57,636 nt of DNA, taken from Bifiguratus adelaidae (lineage: Eukaryota > Mucoromycota > Endogonomycetes > Endogonales). Location: contig MVBO01000095.1 of NCBI GenBank assembly GCA_002261195.1, forward strand, positions 1 to 57,636, read 5' to 3'. Shown here in pieces: positions 24,462-33,990 of this stretch. Each line of letters opens with the position of its first letter. The first letter of the stretch is position 1. The notes under the pieces were generated by a model. The model was not told the origin of the DNA. It did not search any database and saw only the letters and a list, made by a program, of their open reading frames with translations. The translations under genes were made by a program, and so were the position numbers.

Positions 24462-25870
24462 TTATTCCTTTTGTCCAACGGCGACATACCAGTTCAAATA
24501 AGTCATGTAGGTATCTAATTCCGTCTCCATTACCCGTAGATTCGCCTGAAACTCATCCGCCGTGAGATTCATGGCCACCGAGATCCAAGGTCCCAACGCC
24601 TGATAGACCCCAATCACATCTTCCTGCAGCAACATACCGGGCAATTGACCCCATCGACCGCAGGGAAGGGACATGTAGTCTACCTTGAGATGGTGAAAGC
24701 CAGCGTGATCGAGAAGCCTGTCCAGAGCGCGCGCGACATAGGGATCAATATCACGCGCTTGAAGTGCGTTGGTGGCTAGTACCATGTCTTAATCCCTTAT
24801 CGTCCTTGTGCGCAACTTACCGTAATAGACAAAGCGAACGGCTTGAGGGCCCGGTCGATACTGGTAAATGTCGAGTTCGGATAATTGGACCCAACCAGCC
24901 AATCGTAGAATGCGATAAATGTCTGCAAGTAGCGCCGGCCATTGTTTGGTTTTCAGGGTATAGAGCATGAGCCGCACGTGGACAAAGTCAAAGGTGTTGT
25001 CGTCGTAGGGAAGGCCGTCTAGGATATTGAGTTGTGTGAATTTGGCGTTGGCGGGTGGATCAGAGGGAAAGATATTGGCGACATCAACGCCAATGAATTC
25101 GGTGTCTGGATAATCATTGGCCATTTCCTGTGCGCGTTTAGATGGCGACTGCATAAGCTGCAAGGCCAACCTACCAAAATCCAAGTCCCGGCACCACATC
25201 TACAAGACAAACATCAGCAAAATCTGTCGCCTACAAGACACACTTACCCTATATCCAAAACGCGTTTGCCCTTGAACCAATTCATGTCCACGGGTATAAA
25301 GTGATTTCTACATCGTGAGATGGATCCCAAGAGGGATAACACCTACCTTTGGAAAGCCCATTTAACGACATAATGCAACTTGAAGAGCCGCTGTAGCTCC
25401 TCCACGTCCGTAGGTAGCAGGGAAGGCGATCCATTGACAAACAAAAAGGGCCTGCCTTCTAGGTATGTAAAGTCCGCCAGATCATGGGATTGTTCAATCT
25501 GAAGGTTACTTGGCAATCGAGCTTTGCGAGGATCCGTCAGTGAAATGTTATTTGCCGGATGGCTCACCGTGTTGGTGTCATAAGCATATGAAAGGGGGAT
25601 TGAAGAGGATTTGGAAGTTGAATGCGTCGCAAATCGTGGATGGGACGGGTCCCGTGTTCGACTGTTTGTAGCTCTCGATAGTTGGGTGGTTGTCGATCGT
25701 GAGTGTCGGAGGGTTGGAGTGCGAGCTTCAGGTGACGAGCTATGAAAGCGATCCGAAAGAACAGGTGACGAAAACTGCTTCAAGAGACGTTTTCGGCCCG
25801 GTCTCTTTCCGTCCTGAACCGGCTCTGAACCACCCGTTGGTCTTTGTACCCCCGTCAACAAGTTGCCCAT
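24462..25870 (-). CDS. UMTA/LaeA-like SAM-dependent methyltransferase
   Basis: The class I methyltransferase core is visible: motif I VLDIG|CGAGTWIL (split by an intron), acidic motif II FIGVDVANIFPSD, motif III-IV region FTQLNILDGLPYDDNTFDF with VHVRLM, and WPALLADIYRILRLAGW. Before the core is the family pre-motif (RPFLFVNGSPSLLP, then DVEELQRLFKLHYVV) I know from large methyltransferase families of Mucoromycota-like fungi. The first 110 residues are Ser/Arg/Pro-rich and likely disordered. The start reads MGNLLTG, which fits an N-myristoylation consensus (Gly2, Thr6), so membrane attachment is possible. The substrate is unknown. It shares a 367-bp divergent spacer with the GH35 relic. Confidence 0.87.
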
Positions 25871-26237
25871 GATTGTGCGCAGGATAGAGACAAGTCAAAA
25901 CGGCAATCTAGCCGTGAAGTGGAGCGCTCTACAGGGCGCTGCATGAGCCTAGGAAGAGCAATCGTGCCCAAGGTGTCAAGAAGTCGTTCACTTGGGTTAG
26001 GGTTCAACCACACACACACGCACGCGCGCCTTTTGGAACACTTGGACATGTCGCGGGGAGTGCGCGCGCGCTTATTCCCTCGATGCGGACAGCGTGGGAG
26101 CCACCCTGAGGTCGGGTCCCTCGGCATCGCAACCGAACCATAGACGGATATCCGCGGAGATGGATGGGGTTACACATCCACTAGACCAATGTTGCAAACT
26201 ATAAAAGTGTTAGCTTGGGGGGTATGTGAATAAAGCA
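25871..26237. promoter_or_regulatory. Divergent spacer with telo-box-like motif and CA/CG tract
   Basis: This region separates the methyltransferase start from the GH35 relic. It contains GGGTTAGGGTT at 25994-26004, two tandem copies of the TTAGGG telomere-type unit, immediately followed by an alternating purine-pyrimidine tract (ACACACACGCACGCGCGC, about 26010-26028). Interstitial telo-boxes act as binding sites for Myb-type telobox factors (Tbf1/TRF family) in some fungal and plant promoters. Whether that is so here is unknown. Nothing else coding is visible. Confidence 0.5.
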
Positions 26238-28022
26238 ATGCGTTTCTGGTCTCTTGCTGCACTGGTATTCGTGACTCAGGCCGTGCCCACATCACCGCTC
26301 TTTAGCTACAATCGCACCGACTTTCTGGTCTATGGCAAGCCCTATCAGATTATCGGGCGGGCAGATGGACCCGCAGCGTATCCCTGCCCCATACTTGCGG
26401 GGTTCGTTTGCAAAAAGCGCGCGCTAGGGGACTGCATACCATCTTTTCCTACATCTTTGGGATCAATTGGAGAAGAAGCACGGCGAATGGGATTTCACGG
26501 GCAACAATGATATCTCGTTGTATTTCAGCATTGCCTATGAAGAAGGCCTCAATATTGTATTGCGACCAGGTCCTTACAGGAAGTGATCAGATTAGCCAGG
26601 TACAACCGCATCTAACGTGCTGATTGTTTGTGGTGAGCATGAGTGGGGCGGCTTTCCGAAGTCCCGGGCATGGTGGTTCGAAGTAACAACAATCCCTTCC
26701 TGAACGACTCCGAGATCTCTTTATTCAAGCGGGATTTCATACACCTCTTTATACCACGGATGGCTCTGGAGGCTACTTCCTCAAGGGCGGATCCATTCCC
26801 AATGTCCTTGCTGAGGTAGATGGTGGCGGTGGTGATATTGCGGTTACGCTGGCGACGCGTGACGAGTACGTAAAAGACAATTCGTCTCTGGGCCCTCTTT
26901 GGATGGAGAGTATTATACGAACTGGTTGGATCTCTGGGGTCCTAGTCAGCCCTACCAAGCTGCGACCCCTTCCAGCTTGAACCAAACGACCTATGATTTG
27001 GATTGGATCTTGAGCCATGGCAATTCCTTTAGCCTTTACATGTTTCACGGCGGTATCAGTTGGGGCTATCAGAGTGGTGCCGATTGGGGTACCGCTCTCA
27101 CGCCAATGACCACCTCCTACGATTATGGCGCACCTCTGGATGAAAAGGTCGTCCTACTCCGCAATATTATGCTATCCAAAAGACCATTAAGAAGCATCTG
27201 CCTAAAGCTACCGTCCTGCCTTCCGTTCCAAAGACGGCTCCCATGGTTTCGCTTCCTGCCATGAACCTCGTTGCGTCTGGTCAATTATTCGACATGCTTC
27301 CCTCGCCGACCACAAAGGCTCAGCCGATCAACATGGAAGCATTGGGACAAAACACAGGCCTTGTTCTCTATCGCACTACCATTGCCTCGGACGCGCAGGG
27401 TAACTTGGTCCCTGAAGACTATCCTCGTGATCGTATCCTTGTCTATGTCAATGGGAAGCGTACAGGTATTTTCGATGCCATCTATCCCCTTCCCAAAAAC
27501 TTGACCTTGAGTCTCAGGAAAGGTGATACGCTGGATCCCTTGGTGGAAAATCTTGGTCGAGTCAATTATGATTCTCGTATTCCCGATCAGCGTAAGGGTA
27601 TCGTAGGAACCATCACAGTGGATCAACACACATTGACCTACTGGTCCATGTACAGCCTCCCTTTGGATCAACCTCCGACCATGAAGAGCAGCAATGCGAA
27701 GTCTGATTCACCGGTGTTTTATTTCCGCGGCCTTTGATGTGCCTGCGGTGTCCGACACCTATCTCGACATGTCAACCTCGGCCGTTACTGGCAAATTGGA
27801 TCTCAACAATCCTTGTATTTGCCTGGCTGCTACCTCCAACAGAAGGGTAATCAAATTACCGTGCTTGAGCTGGAGAAGCCCACCAAGGCGTCCGTACGCG
27901 GCGTCATGTCAGCTCTCTGGGCCAATCAAAGCAGCCCCGCGGCCGATGTACCCAAGAACGCGACCACCGTTGAGCATGGACAAGGAACAAAGAAGCGCGA
28001 TAGTATAGGGAGGAGGGAATAA
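26238..28022 (+). pseudogene. GH35 beta-galactosidase relic, multiply frameshifted
   Basis: A secreted GH35 beta-galactosidase is plainly recognisable but cannot be read in one frame. It begins with a signal peptide (MRFWSLAALVFVTQAVPTSP) and YNRTDFLVYGKPYQIIG. Family blocks then appear in changing frames: an HTIFSYIF block, an HGEWDFTGNNDISLYFSIAY block, PLYTTDGSGG, the nucleophile block GEYYTNWLDLWG, then FHGGISWGYQSGADWG and DYGAPLDE, a jelly-roll part and a C-terminal LGRYWQIGSQQSLYLPG. I count at least seven frame changes (near 26354, 26410, 26460, 26725, 26895, 27150, 27725 and 27790). Two stretches appear deleted, one (about 26725) being where the acid/base NEYG block should lie. Neighbouring genes read cleanly, so general sequencing error is unlikely. 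The residual similarity suggests fairly recent loss. Confidence 0.88.
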
Positions 28023-28051
28023 AGCAATTTTTTATATGGAAATCTTGCAGT

Positions 28052-28930
28052 CTAGTACCACCACCATCTCACTAGGATAACGAACAGAATAACGAGCACA
28101 ATCACCGCAATCGGTCCGTATTGACGATACAAGGCTTGCAAATTGAGATTGCGCGCCCTCGATTTGTACAATTGAGCGCTATCCTTGAGCTGACCAGAAA
28201 TGTGAGACATGCCTAAGAACGACCGACGTGTGAATGAACGTTTTGCCTTTGAACAGACTAAGCCGTCGTCCACTTACGATCCAGACTGTCGCCGCGCCAT
28301 AAGAGATCTTCCATGTTTTTCGTCATGATCCGTGTCACATCCTGTAAATCTTCATTCAACTTTGTGAGGTTGTGTTGTGTTCGCGTATCCTGGTATAGCC
28401 GCTTTGTCTTTTGCATAAATGTGTCTAGAGCAGTATCAGCCAAAGCTTGTCATCGCATTCAACCTTTCACTACTTGCCGAATTTCAAGAAGGCATACGGA
28501 CGAAGCCCTGGCTTATCCACCTCATTACCGTAGCTTAGGTAAAACTCTTTGGCTAGCTCCTCTAGATAAGCAAAGGCCAACTTGCGCGGATATGACTTGT
28601 CACAAATGCAAAGATAGCATACGCCATTCTCTATAATGTAACTAGACGGCCGATATATGAGCCAAGTCCCCCAACAAGCGTCCTAGCATCACTTACTGGA
28701 ATATGAACGCTCCAGACTCTATAGAGCATCGTGGCTCAGAGTTCATGCCGAGTCGTTTGAATATCATTTTGGCCTGTCCCTTGTACTCTGCCAATTCCGT
28801 CTCACTCTGATTGACATGTCAGCCATGGCTCTCCTACCTTCCATTACCCTCTACTTGCCTGCTCATCGTCCATGGAAGCCGCCAAAGGCAGTCCATCAGA
28901 CACCCGTGCAATCATTGTCGATCTCACCAT
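28052..28930 (-). CDS. SEC22: Sec22 R-SNARE (ER-Golgi vesicle fusion)
   Basis: Sec22 is the R-SNARE of ER-Golgi traffic. Five exons (28859-28930, 28697-28806, 28478-28641, 28278-28424, 28052-28212) keep frame and give 217 aa, the normal family length. The longin domain starts MVRSTMIARVSDGLPLAA and contains GVCYLCICDKSYPRKLAFAY. The SNARE motif carries the zero-layer arginine in DLLWRGDSLD. The C-terminal anchor is IAVIVLVILFVILVRWWWY. Two of four introns are GC-AG: 28807-28858 (donor CAG|GCAAGT) and 28425-28477 (TTCG|GCAAGT), each needed to recover conserved residues. The start codon is 45 bp from that of Cox18 on the other strand. Confidence 0.96.
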
Positions 28931-28975
28931 CGCGCGCGCTGCAGAGGACACGTTGCAATGTGACGTCAAATCCAA
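28931..28975. promoter_or_regulatory. 45-bp bidirectional gap between the Sec22 and Cox18 start codons
   Basis: The two divergent start codons (Sec22 ATG ends at 28930 on minus, Cox18 ATG begins at 28976 on plus) are 45 bp apart. Both starts are well supported: the Sec22 N-terminus is family-typical, and Cox18 has an in-frame stop at 28961-28963 just upstream. The gap contains TGACGTCA at 28961-28968, a perfect palindromic CRE (ATF/CREB bZIP site), and a CGCGCGCG run beside the Sec22 start. Transcription start sites must overlap or lie within the opposite coding regions. Confidence 0.7.
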
Positions 28976-29773
28976 ATGCGACGTTTACTAAGCTTGACAT
29001 CGACAGAAGGTGTCAATGTCTTGCTGGCCGCCAATGAATCACTCTTACACACACTTCATGAGACGACGCACTTGCCTTGGTGGGCAACGCTCGTGGCATC
29101 GACGGTTCTACTACGGAGTACGCTCACATTACCGATTGCGATCCGACAACAGCGCATGCTCGGTCGATGGGTCACGCTACGACCGGTAGTGCAAAGCTGG
29201 GGGGAAACGCTGAAACAGACCATGGCCAAGTCATCACGCTCACAAGGGGCGTCCTATGAATCCTACAATACGCAGCTTCAGAAAGAGTATCGACAGCGCG
29301 TTAAGCAGCTTTACGAGGACCATCAATGCTCGCCCGTAAAGGTGTTTCTGTTGCCGTGGGTACAGATTCCTCTGTTTGTTTGCATGTCCTTGACCATCCG
29401 TGGTATGGCAGCTTGGCCTTTACCATGGCTCAGTAACCCTAATTTGCCGGTCGAAGGGTTCACATCCGGCGGTTGGGATGGGTTCATGGATCTGACTGCA
29501 GTGTATGGGATGGGCGTCTTGCCTATCGCCATTGGGTTGACCAATCTCGCGAACGTGGAGTTGAATGCCCTGTTTGCAAAGAATCCAACCACACGACAAC
29601 AGGTGTTACGGAATATCTATCGAATGATTTCTATGGCCATGATACCTATTTCGGCCGGGGTGCCTATGGCGCTCAATGTCTATTGGCTCTCGTCAAGCAG
29701 CTTTAGTGTGGCTCAAAATCTGGCGTTGAAAAATCCATGGGTACGCGCAAGACTTGGTCTGATCAAATTGTAA
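28976..29773 (+). CDS. COX18: Cox18-type mitochondrial membrane insertase (Oxa1/YidC superfamily)
   Basis: Cox18 inserts the C-terminal part of the mitochondrially encoded Cox2 into the inner membrane. The single exon encodes 265 aa. The N-terminus (MRRLLSLTSTEG) is Arg/Ser/Thr-rich as for import. The 60KD_IMP domain has its first span at HLPWWATLVASTVLLRSTLT. The family block CSPVKVFLLPWVQIPLFVCM precedes later spans GVLPIAIGLTNLANV and MAMIPISAGVPMALNVYW. Unlike Oxa1, there is no long charged C-terminal ribosome-binding tail, which supports Cox18 over Oxa1. A separate Oxa1 gene lies at 45270-46569. The gene converges on Tra2 with about 110 bp between stops. Confidence 0.92.
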   Translation: MRRLLSLTSTEGVNVLLAANESLLHTLHETTHLPWWATLVASTVLLRSTLTLPIAIRQQRMLGRWVTLRPVVQSWGETLKQTMAKSSRSQGASYESYNTQLQKEYRQRVKQLYEDHQCSPVKVFLLPWVQIPLFVCMSLTIRGMAAWPLPWLSNPNLPVEGFTSGGWDGFMDLTAVYGMGVLPIAIGLTNLANVELNALFAKNPTTRQQVLRNIYRMISMAMIPISAGVPMALNVYWLSSSSFSVAQNLALKNPWVRARLGLIKL

Positions 29774-29884
29774 CATAGCTTGTCTCTTATTTCTCATTCA
29801 CACGTGTAAACAATATAGACGAACAGCACGCAATACATACATTGCATTTTCTTGTCGAGTCAAGCCATGAGCTCGTGTGCGTTT

Positions 29885-31217
29885 TTAGTAGCGACCGGGG
29901 CTACGGCTGCGGCTAGGAGTGCGGCGTCTGCGCTCGCGAGATCTGGATCGACGGCGAGGCGAGCGACTCCGGCTTCTGTAACGACGTCTTTCTCCGTAAC
30001 GGTCGCCTGCGTAGCGATCACCTCGATTACGATCACGGTCACCGCCGTAACGATCTCCCCTATAGCGATCGCGGGAGCGACGACGTTCGCCCATATATTG
30101 ACCAGGAGTAGGCGTGTGAGCTCGCTTGGTGACTGAAAAATCGACGCGAATCACGCGTCCATCGACTTCCTAGGAAAACGTGTCAAACAAAATTGACCAT
30201 ACGATCAGGTTGTTGACACTCACAATGCCGTTCGTTTTCTCGCGTGCAAGTTCTGCGCCTTCCATTTCACGGAACGTGATGAAGCCAAAACCGCGAGAAC
30301 GTTGTGACTAAAGCCTTTCAGTTAGCAATTTAGCTTGCTAATTGGTCGTCATACATACGCGATGATCATAAACAACCACGACCCTCTCCAAATCACCAAA
30401 TTTTCCAAACATGTCCTCTAGGTCGCGTTCGGTAGTGCGCAAGCTCAAACCAAAGACGCCAAGAACTCTGCTAGGTTCGGGATTTTCTCTTACGCCGCTA
30501 CGTTTGTGAGGAGGAGGAGATCTGCCGGTGGTTAGATAAAACTCTCACGTCGACCCGTAGGGCTCACCTGCGACGACCACGATCAGGGGAGCGGGATGAA
30601 CGACGGGGAGGAGACCTTGAATAGGAGCGCCTTGAAAACAATAACTTTGGTAAGCTGAATGCCTTGACAATGTGAAGCAGGTGTAGCTTGGATTAAGCTT
30701 GACGTTTCAGTGTTGCCAGCCTTGTGCAATCTCTCAAGCTTGTCACCCTTTGGCCTTCTCTCTTTCATTCTTCTACCCATATTTTTCTCTCTCATCTCTT
30801 CTCCTTCACTTGGTCCAGAAACTCAAAGAGGAATCTTTGCGAAACTTGCTCGAGGCATTCACATTTTGACTCTTCTCGCCTCGACGACATGAAAAAGGTC
30901 TTGAGGTTTGATGATATCAAAATATGGCTTAAGCCGACCAAGTCATATCGGAAACACGTTGCCAAAGCCTCTCCAGCTACCGATGCTTAGTGAAACATAC
31001 CTGCTTGAACGAGGTTCGTCTCGGTCGTCTCTTCGAGGAGATGGTGATCTACTGCGCGATCGGCCGTTGGCGTCACCGTTGCCGCGATCGCCTCTATCTT
31101 GGTTCTGTTCCCAGTTATCAGCGGGAACAGTTTCCATCTATCATGAGCGTATCCAATAAGCATCCTTGTATATCTCGTTCACTGACATGTCCCACTTACT
31201 GCCCAGTTGTCTGCCAT
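29885..31217 (-). CDS. Transformer-2 (Tra2)-like SR splicing factor
   Basis: Tra2 proteins bind GAA-rich exonic enhancers and activate splicing. The RS1 region ([20 protein letters not shown]) precedes an RRM with RNP2 [19 protein letters not shown] and RNP1 SRGFGFITF. The Tra2-specific RRM end [20 protein letters not shown] follows, then an Arg/Asp/Tyr-rich RS2 tail. My start at 31217 (MADNWA) splices to METVPADNW. Most introns are 50-60 nt, but the one at 30631-31000 is 370 nt. On the mRNA strand it carries a purine-rich tract (complement of about 30750-30812) with six GAA triplets, the very motif Tra2 proteins recognise. This suggests an autoregulatory cassette (see findings). Confidence 0.94.
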
Positions 31218-31356
31218 GGTGTACAAGAACAAAGGTCTTGCACGCCACCGGGAAATCAAGGTGACGTATATGTCACGTGATTATAAATAAGTGGGCTTCT
31301 CCTAGGCTATATTCACATGTGCAACTTCTCCACACTCCTCTTGCACATGCTGGAGG

Positions 31357-33272
31357 ATGGAGCAGGCTAGGATCACGGAGAGGTACAATAGAGCGCTCTC
31401 CATCGCACAAAGGTTGCCTCCTTCCACGAGCTTTCAACCTACCAACGAGGAGAAGTTGAAGGTGAGTCAAGGATAGGGAACAACAAGACGAGCAATATTC
31501 ACACGACACCTGTTTTGCTTGTTTGCTTCTCTAGTTGTATGGCTTGTACAAGCAAGCCTCTAATGGAGACTGTAAGACGACAAGACCAGCCATCTGGGAT
31601 GCTGTTGGACGAGCCAAATGGTAATTATTGGTCGTCGTGGGCTTTAATAATGCGGACTCGCGATATTCACCTTTTTGATCAGGGATGCGTGGAATAAGTT
31701 GAGAGACATGTCTACGCTGGAAGCCCAAGAAAAGTATGTGGAAACATTTATTGGGGTATGTAACGCGCTAATTGCTTCTTTACATGTCGATTGACTTACG
31801 CATTGCAATTGCAAGTTTTTGCGACGCTTTCCGGATGTCCCACAAGCCATGCACATTGTGGATCAATTCAATGATCTGCACAAACTTTCCGAAGAATCGT
31901 CAGGTGGGTTTAATGTTAGCGTCGTATATGTTGCGCTCATGGTACGTATCTTTGTGCAGATCCTTCGGACACCGGGTCGGAAACAGACAGTGAAGAGGAA
32001 GATTACCTTCAAGCGATCGAGCGTGCGTCTCACGCTGGCTCAAGCCGCTCGGCACATTCAAGGTATCGCTCCGGTACGCCGTTGATTCACGCTGGAGGGT
32101 TTGGATATTCTGCCGCTCCGTCTGTAACGTCAGACCGCTCTGCGCGATCTCGCCAATCCCTACCCATCTCGGCACACTATACCCGGCGCATATCTTATCC
32201 GCAAAATCCTTCACAACACTCCGCTGTATCATATGGCCAACTTCACCGATCTCCTCCACTACCAGAACACGGCTTCCCGCCCGTTTCATCTGCGAACCGT
32301 CCTCCTTCTCAAAGCATGTCGCCTACGCGGGCCTCTGAGCCGCTCCTCATACATCCGCAACCGCAATTTCGATCCCCGCAAGCTTCCTCAGCAGCCCAAC
32401 CTTATCACCTTGGATTGGCTGGACAGCAGCCAGGAGCTCCCGAAGCTCCCCACGACGCCATGTCCTCAAGCTCTCTAGCCAACAGCTCCGTTCAACGACG
32501 TCTCAAAGATTCCCAAGATCCCATCTCATCCACTCTCATACCCGGTTCAGAGTACCCTTCATTGGCCCCTTCGTTTCTGACAGATTCCCAACTTGAGCCC
32601 ACTGATTCACAAGTGAATTGGTTGAATACGTCAGAGTCACTACCTGCCGCGGAATCTCTGACAATGTCGCAACAGTCTCAATTATTGCACGCCCGGAACT
32701 CTTCCTTGAATACCTCTCCTACCAAAGACTTGACAGCTTCCGTTACGAACCCCTCTGGCCATCCTGCAATGTTGAATAGCGTCCGAAACTCTCAGCAATT
32801 AGCAGAAGGCAGTGCATCGCGACGGGTCACCCCTCAACAACAATCAGTGACGCGCATGCTTCGCACGCCTGCTGAGCGAGCCCTGGAATCTCTGCAAACA
32901 GAGGTGGCCGCACTGAATGAGCGCATCGATCTGATGAGGAAGGAAATGTCTACCAAACGCCGTGGTTCCAATGCTGAAGACGACCGTGAGAGTAGCCCAT
33001 CGCGTAGGCGTGGTGCATTCATTCTATTACGAGTAAGTCACCCCACGTGAATACCACCTTTGCCGCTCACACCATCTCTACGTTAGTCGATCATAAGGAG
33101 TCTTGCCGGCAATTCAGTCTTCTTCTTGATTATTTTGTACATTCTATATCGTAGGCAGTCACCTACTGCTTTGGCTGTCATTCACTGGGCGCAGACACGA
33201 TGGGCAGATCTTTGGGCTCTATGGCGTAGAACCATAATAGCGCAGCTTATGTTTTGGAGAGTACTCGTATAA
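31357..33272 (+). CDS. Acyl-CoA-binding protein with C-terminal anchor, Atg37/ACBD5-like
   Basis: The first exons encode an acyl-CoA-binding domain: ITERYNRALSIAQRLPPST, LYGLYKQASNGDC, KTTRPAIWDAVGRAKWDAW, with YVETFIGFLRRFP. A long Ser/Pro-rich, low-complexity region follows (about 32080-32850). Then comes a short coiled coil (ALESLQTEVAALNERIDLM) and, after an intron at 33033-33087, a hydrophobic span (SVFFLIILYILY) with a Trp/Arg-rich tail ending at 33272. ACB domain, coiled coil and a C-terminal span are the layout of peroxisomal Atg37 (pexophagy) and ACBD5 (ER-peroxisome tether). Peroxisomal location is inferred. An FFAT-like acidic segment may lie in ETDSEEEDYLQAIERAS, but I would not insist on it. 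Confidence 0.86.
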
Positions 33273-33422
33273 TGGACAAGTAAAGTAATTACTATACAGT
33301 GACAATAGTAGCACATGTATGTCCACTGTCTCTCGTGATCGATGCTTCTACTTCTTTCGTTGTCCTAGTCGTTCTCAGTGAGACGAGCCAGAGAGGCCAC
33401 ATCGGAGTCCATGACCCTCTAC

Positions 33423-33818
33423 TTACCCACTTGGTCTTCCATACCCTACAAACAAAAGTCCTATATAAGCCCAAGCCCAAATGCATCCTAGCGCACCTAC
33501 AATCACTGGCCCCGGACTACGCTTCGTCTCCCGTCCTGTCGGTTGCTGTCCATATACACTTCCACTCTTCTGGTTAGCCTCATGCTTTCGCTTTGCGTCA
33601 ATGCTATCTCTGGCAGCCTTGGATTGCGGATCAAGTCCTTCCTTGGAACCACCACCAAACAAAAGATCCTTGAGCTTGGATGTGGCATGGGGTTCCGCGG
33701 TCTTTTTCTGCCCCTTGTCCGTCGTGGCAGGACCTTGTTTGAGTTGAACGGACGATGTAGCGAGTTGACGCACTGCAGGTGATGTTTTGATAGTTCTAGT
33801 GTACGTGGTGCGAAGCAT
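33423..33818 (-). CDS. Small predicted mitochondrial membrane protein, unrecognised
   Basis: A 131-residue protein starting MLRTTYTRTIKTSPAVRQLA, a basic, hydroxylated and acid-free start like a mitochondrial presequence. A Lys/Gly/Ser-rich hydrophilic middle includes LKDLLFGGGSKEGLDPQSKA. One C-terminal hydrophobic span (PGPVIVGALGCIWAWAYIGL) follows. I do not recognise the family. The layout recalls small single-span assembly factors of respiratory complexes, which is only a guess. A strong donor (GTAAGTAG) sits exactly at the stop, so a downstream exon ending near 33298 is possible and would add about 25 residues. It diverges from Ada2 across 172 bp. Confidence 0.6.
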   Translation of the reverse strand: MLRTTYTRTIKTSPAVRQLATSSVQLKQGPATTDKGQKKTAEPHATSKLKDLLFGGGSKEGLDPQSKAARDSIDAKRKHEANQKSGSVYGQQPTGRETKRSPGPVIVGALGCIWAWAYIGLLFVGYGRPSG

Positions 33819-33990
33819 GATGTGATATCGCAATAAGAGAGACAGGGTCAAACCAGCAAATGAACAATGATTCCACTTTTTGGTCATTTGTTGTGACTCG
33901 CTTTTGGCTGCATTCGTGTACGAATTTGCGCGTGGATTGAAGTTGCTTCGACAGTTGAACTTGTCTCCGTAGGGTGGTGACTTGCGCATC

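Noticed and set aside
26238-27264. GH35 as an intact gene with unusual introns
   Set aside because: The frame changes fall inside conserved blocks without donor/acceptor pairs, and conserved segments are missing, so splicing cannot explain them.
30710-30892. Hydrophobic plus-strand frame in the Tra2 long intron
   Set aside because: It is the complement of the purine-rich tract. No start context or family match.
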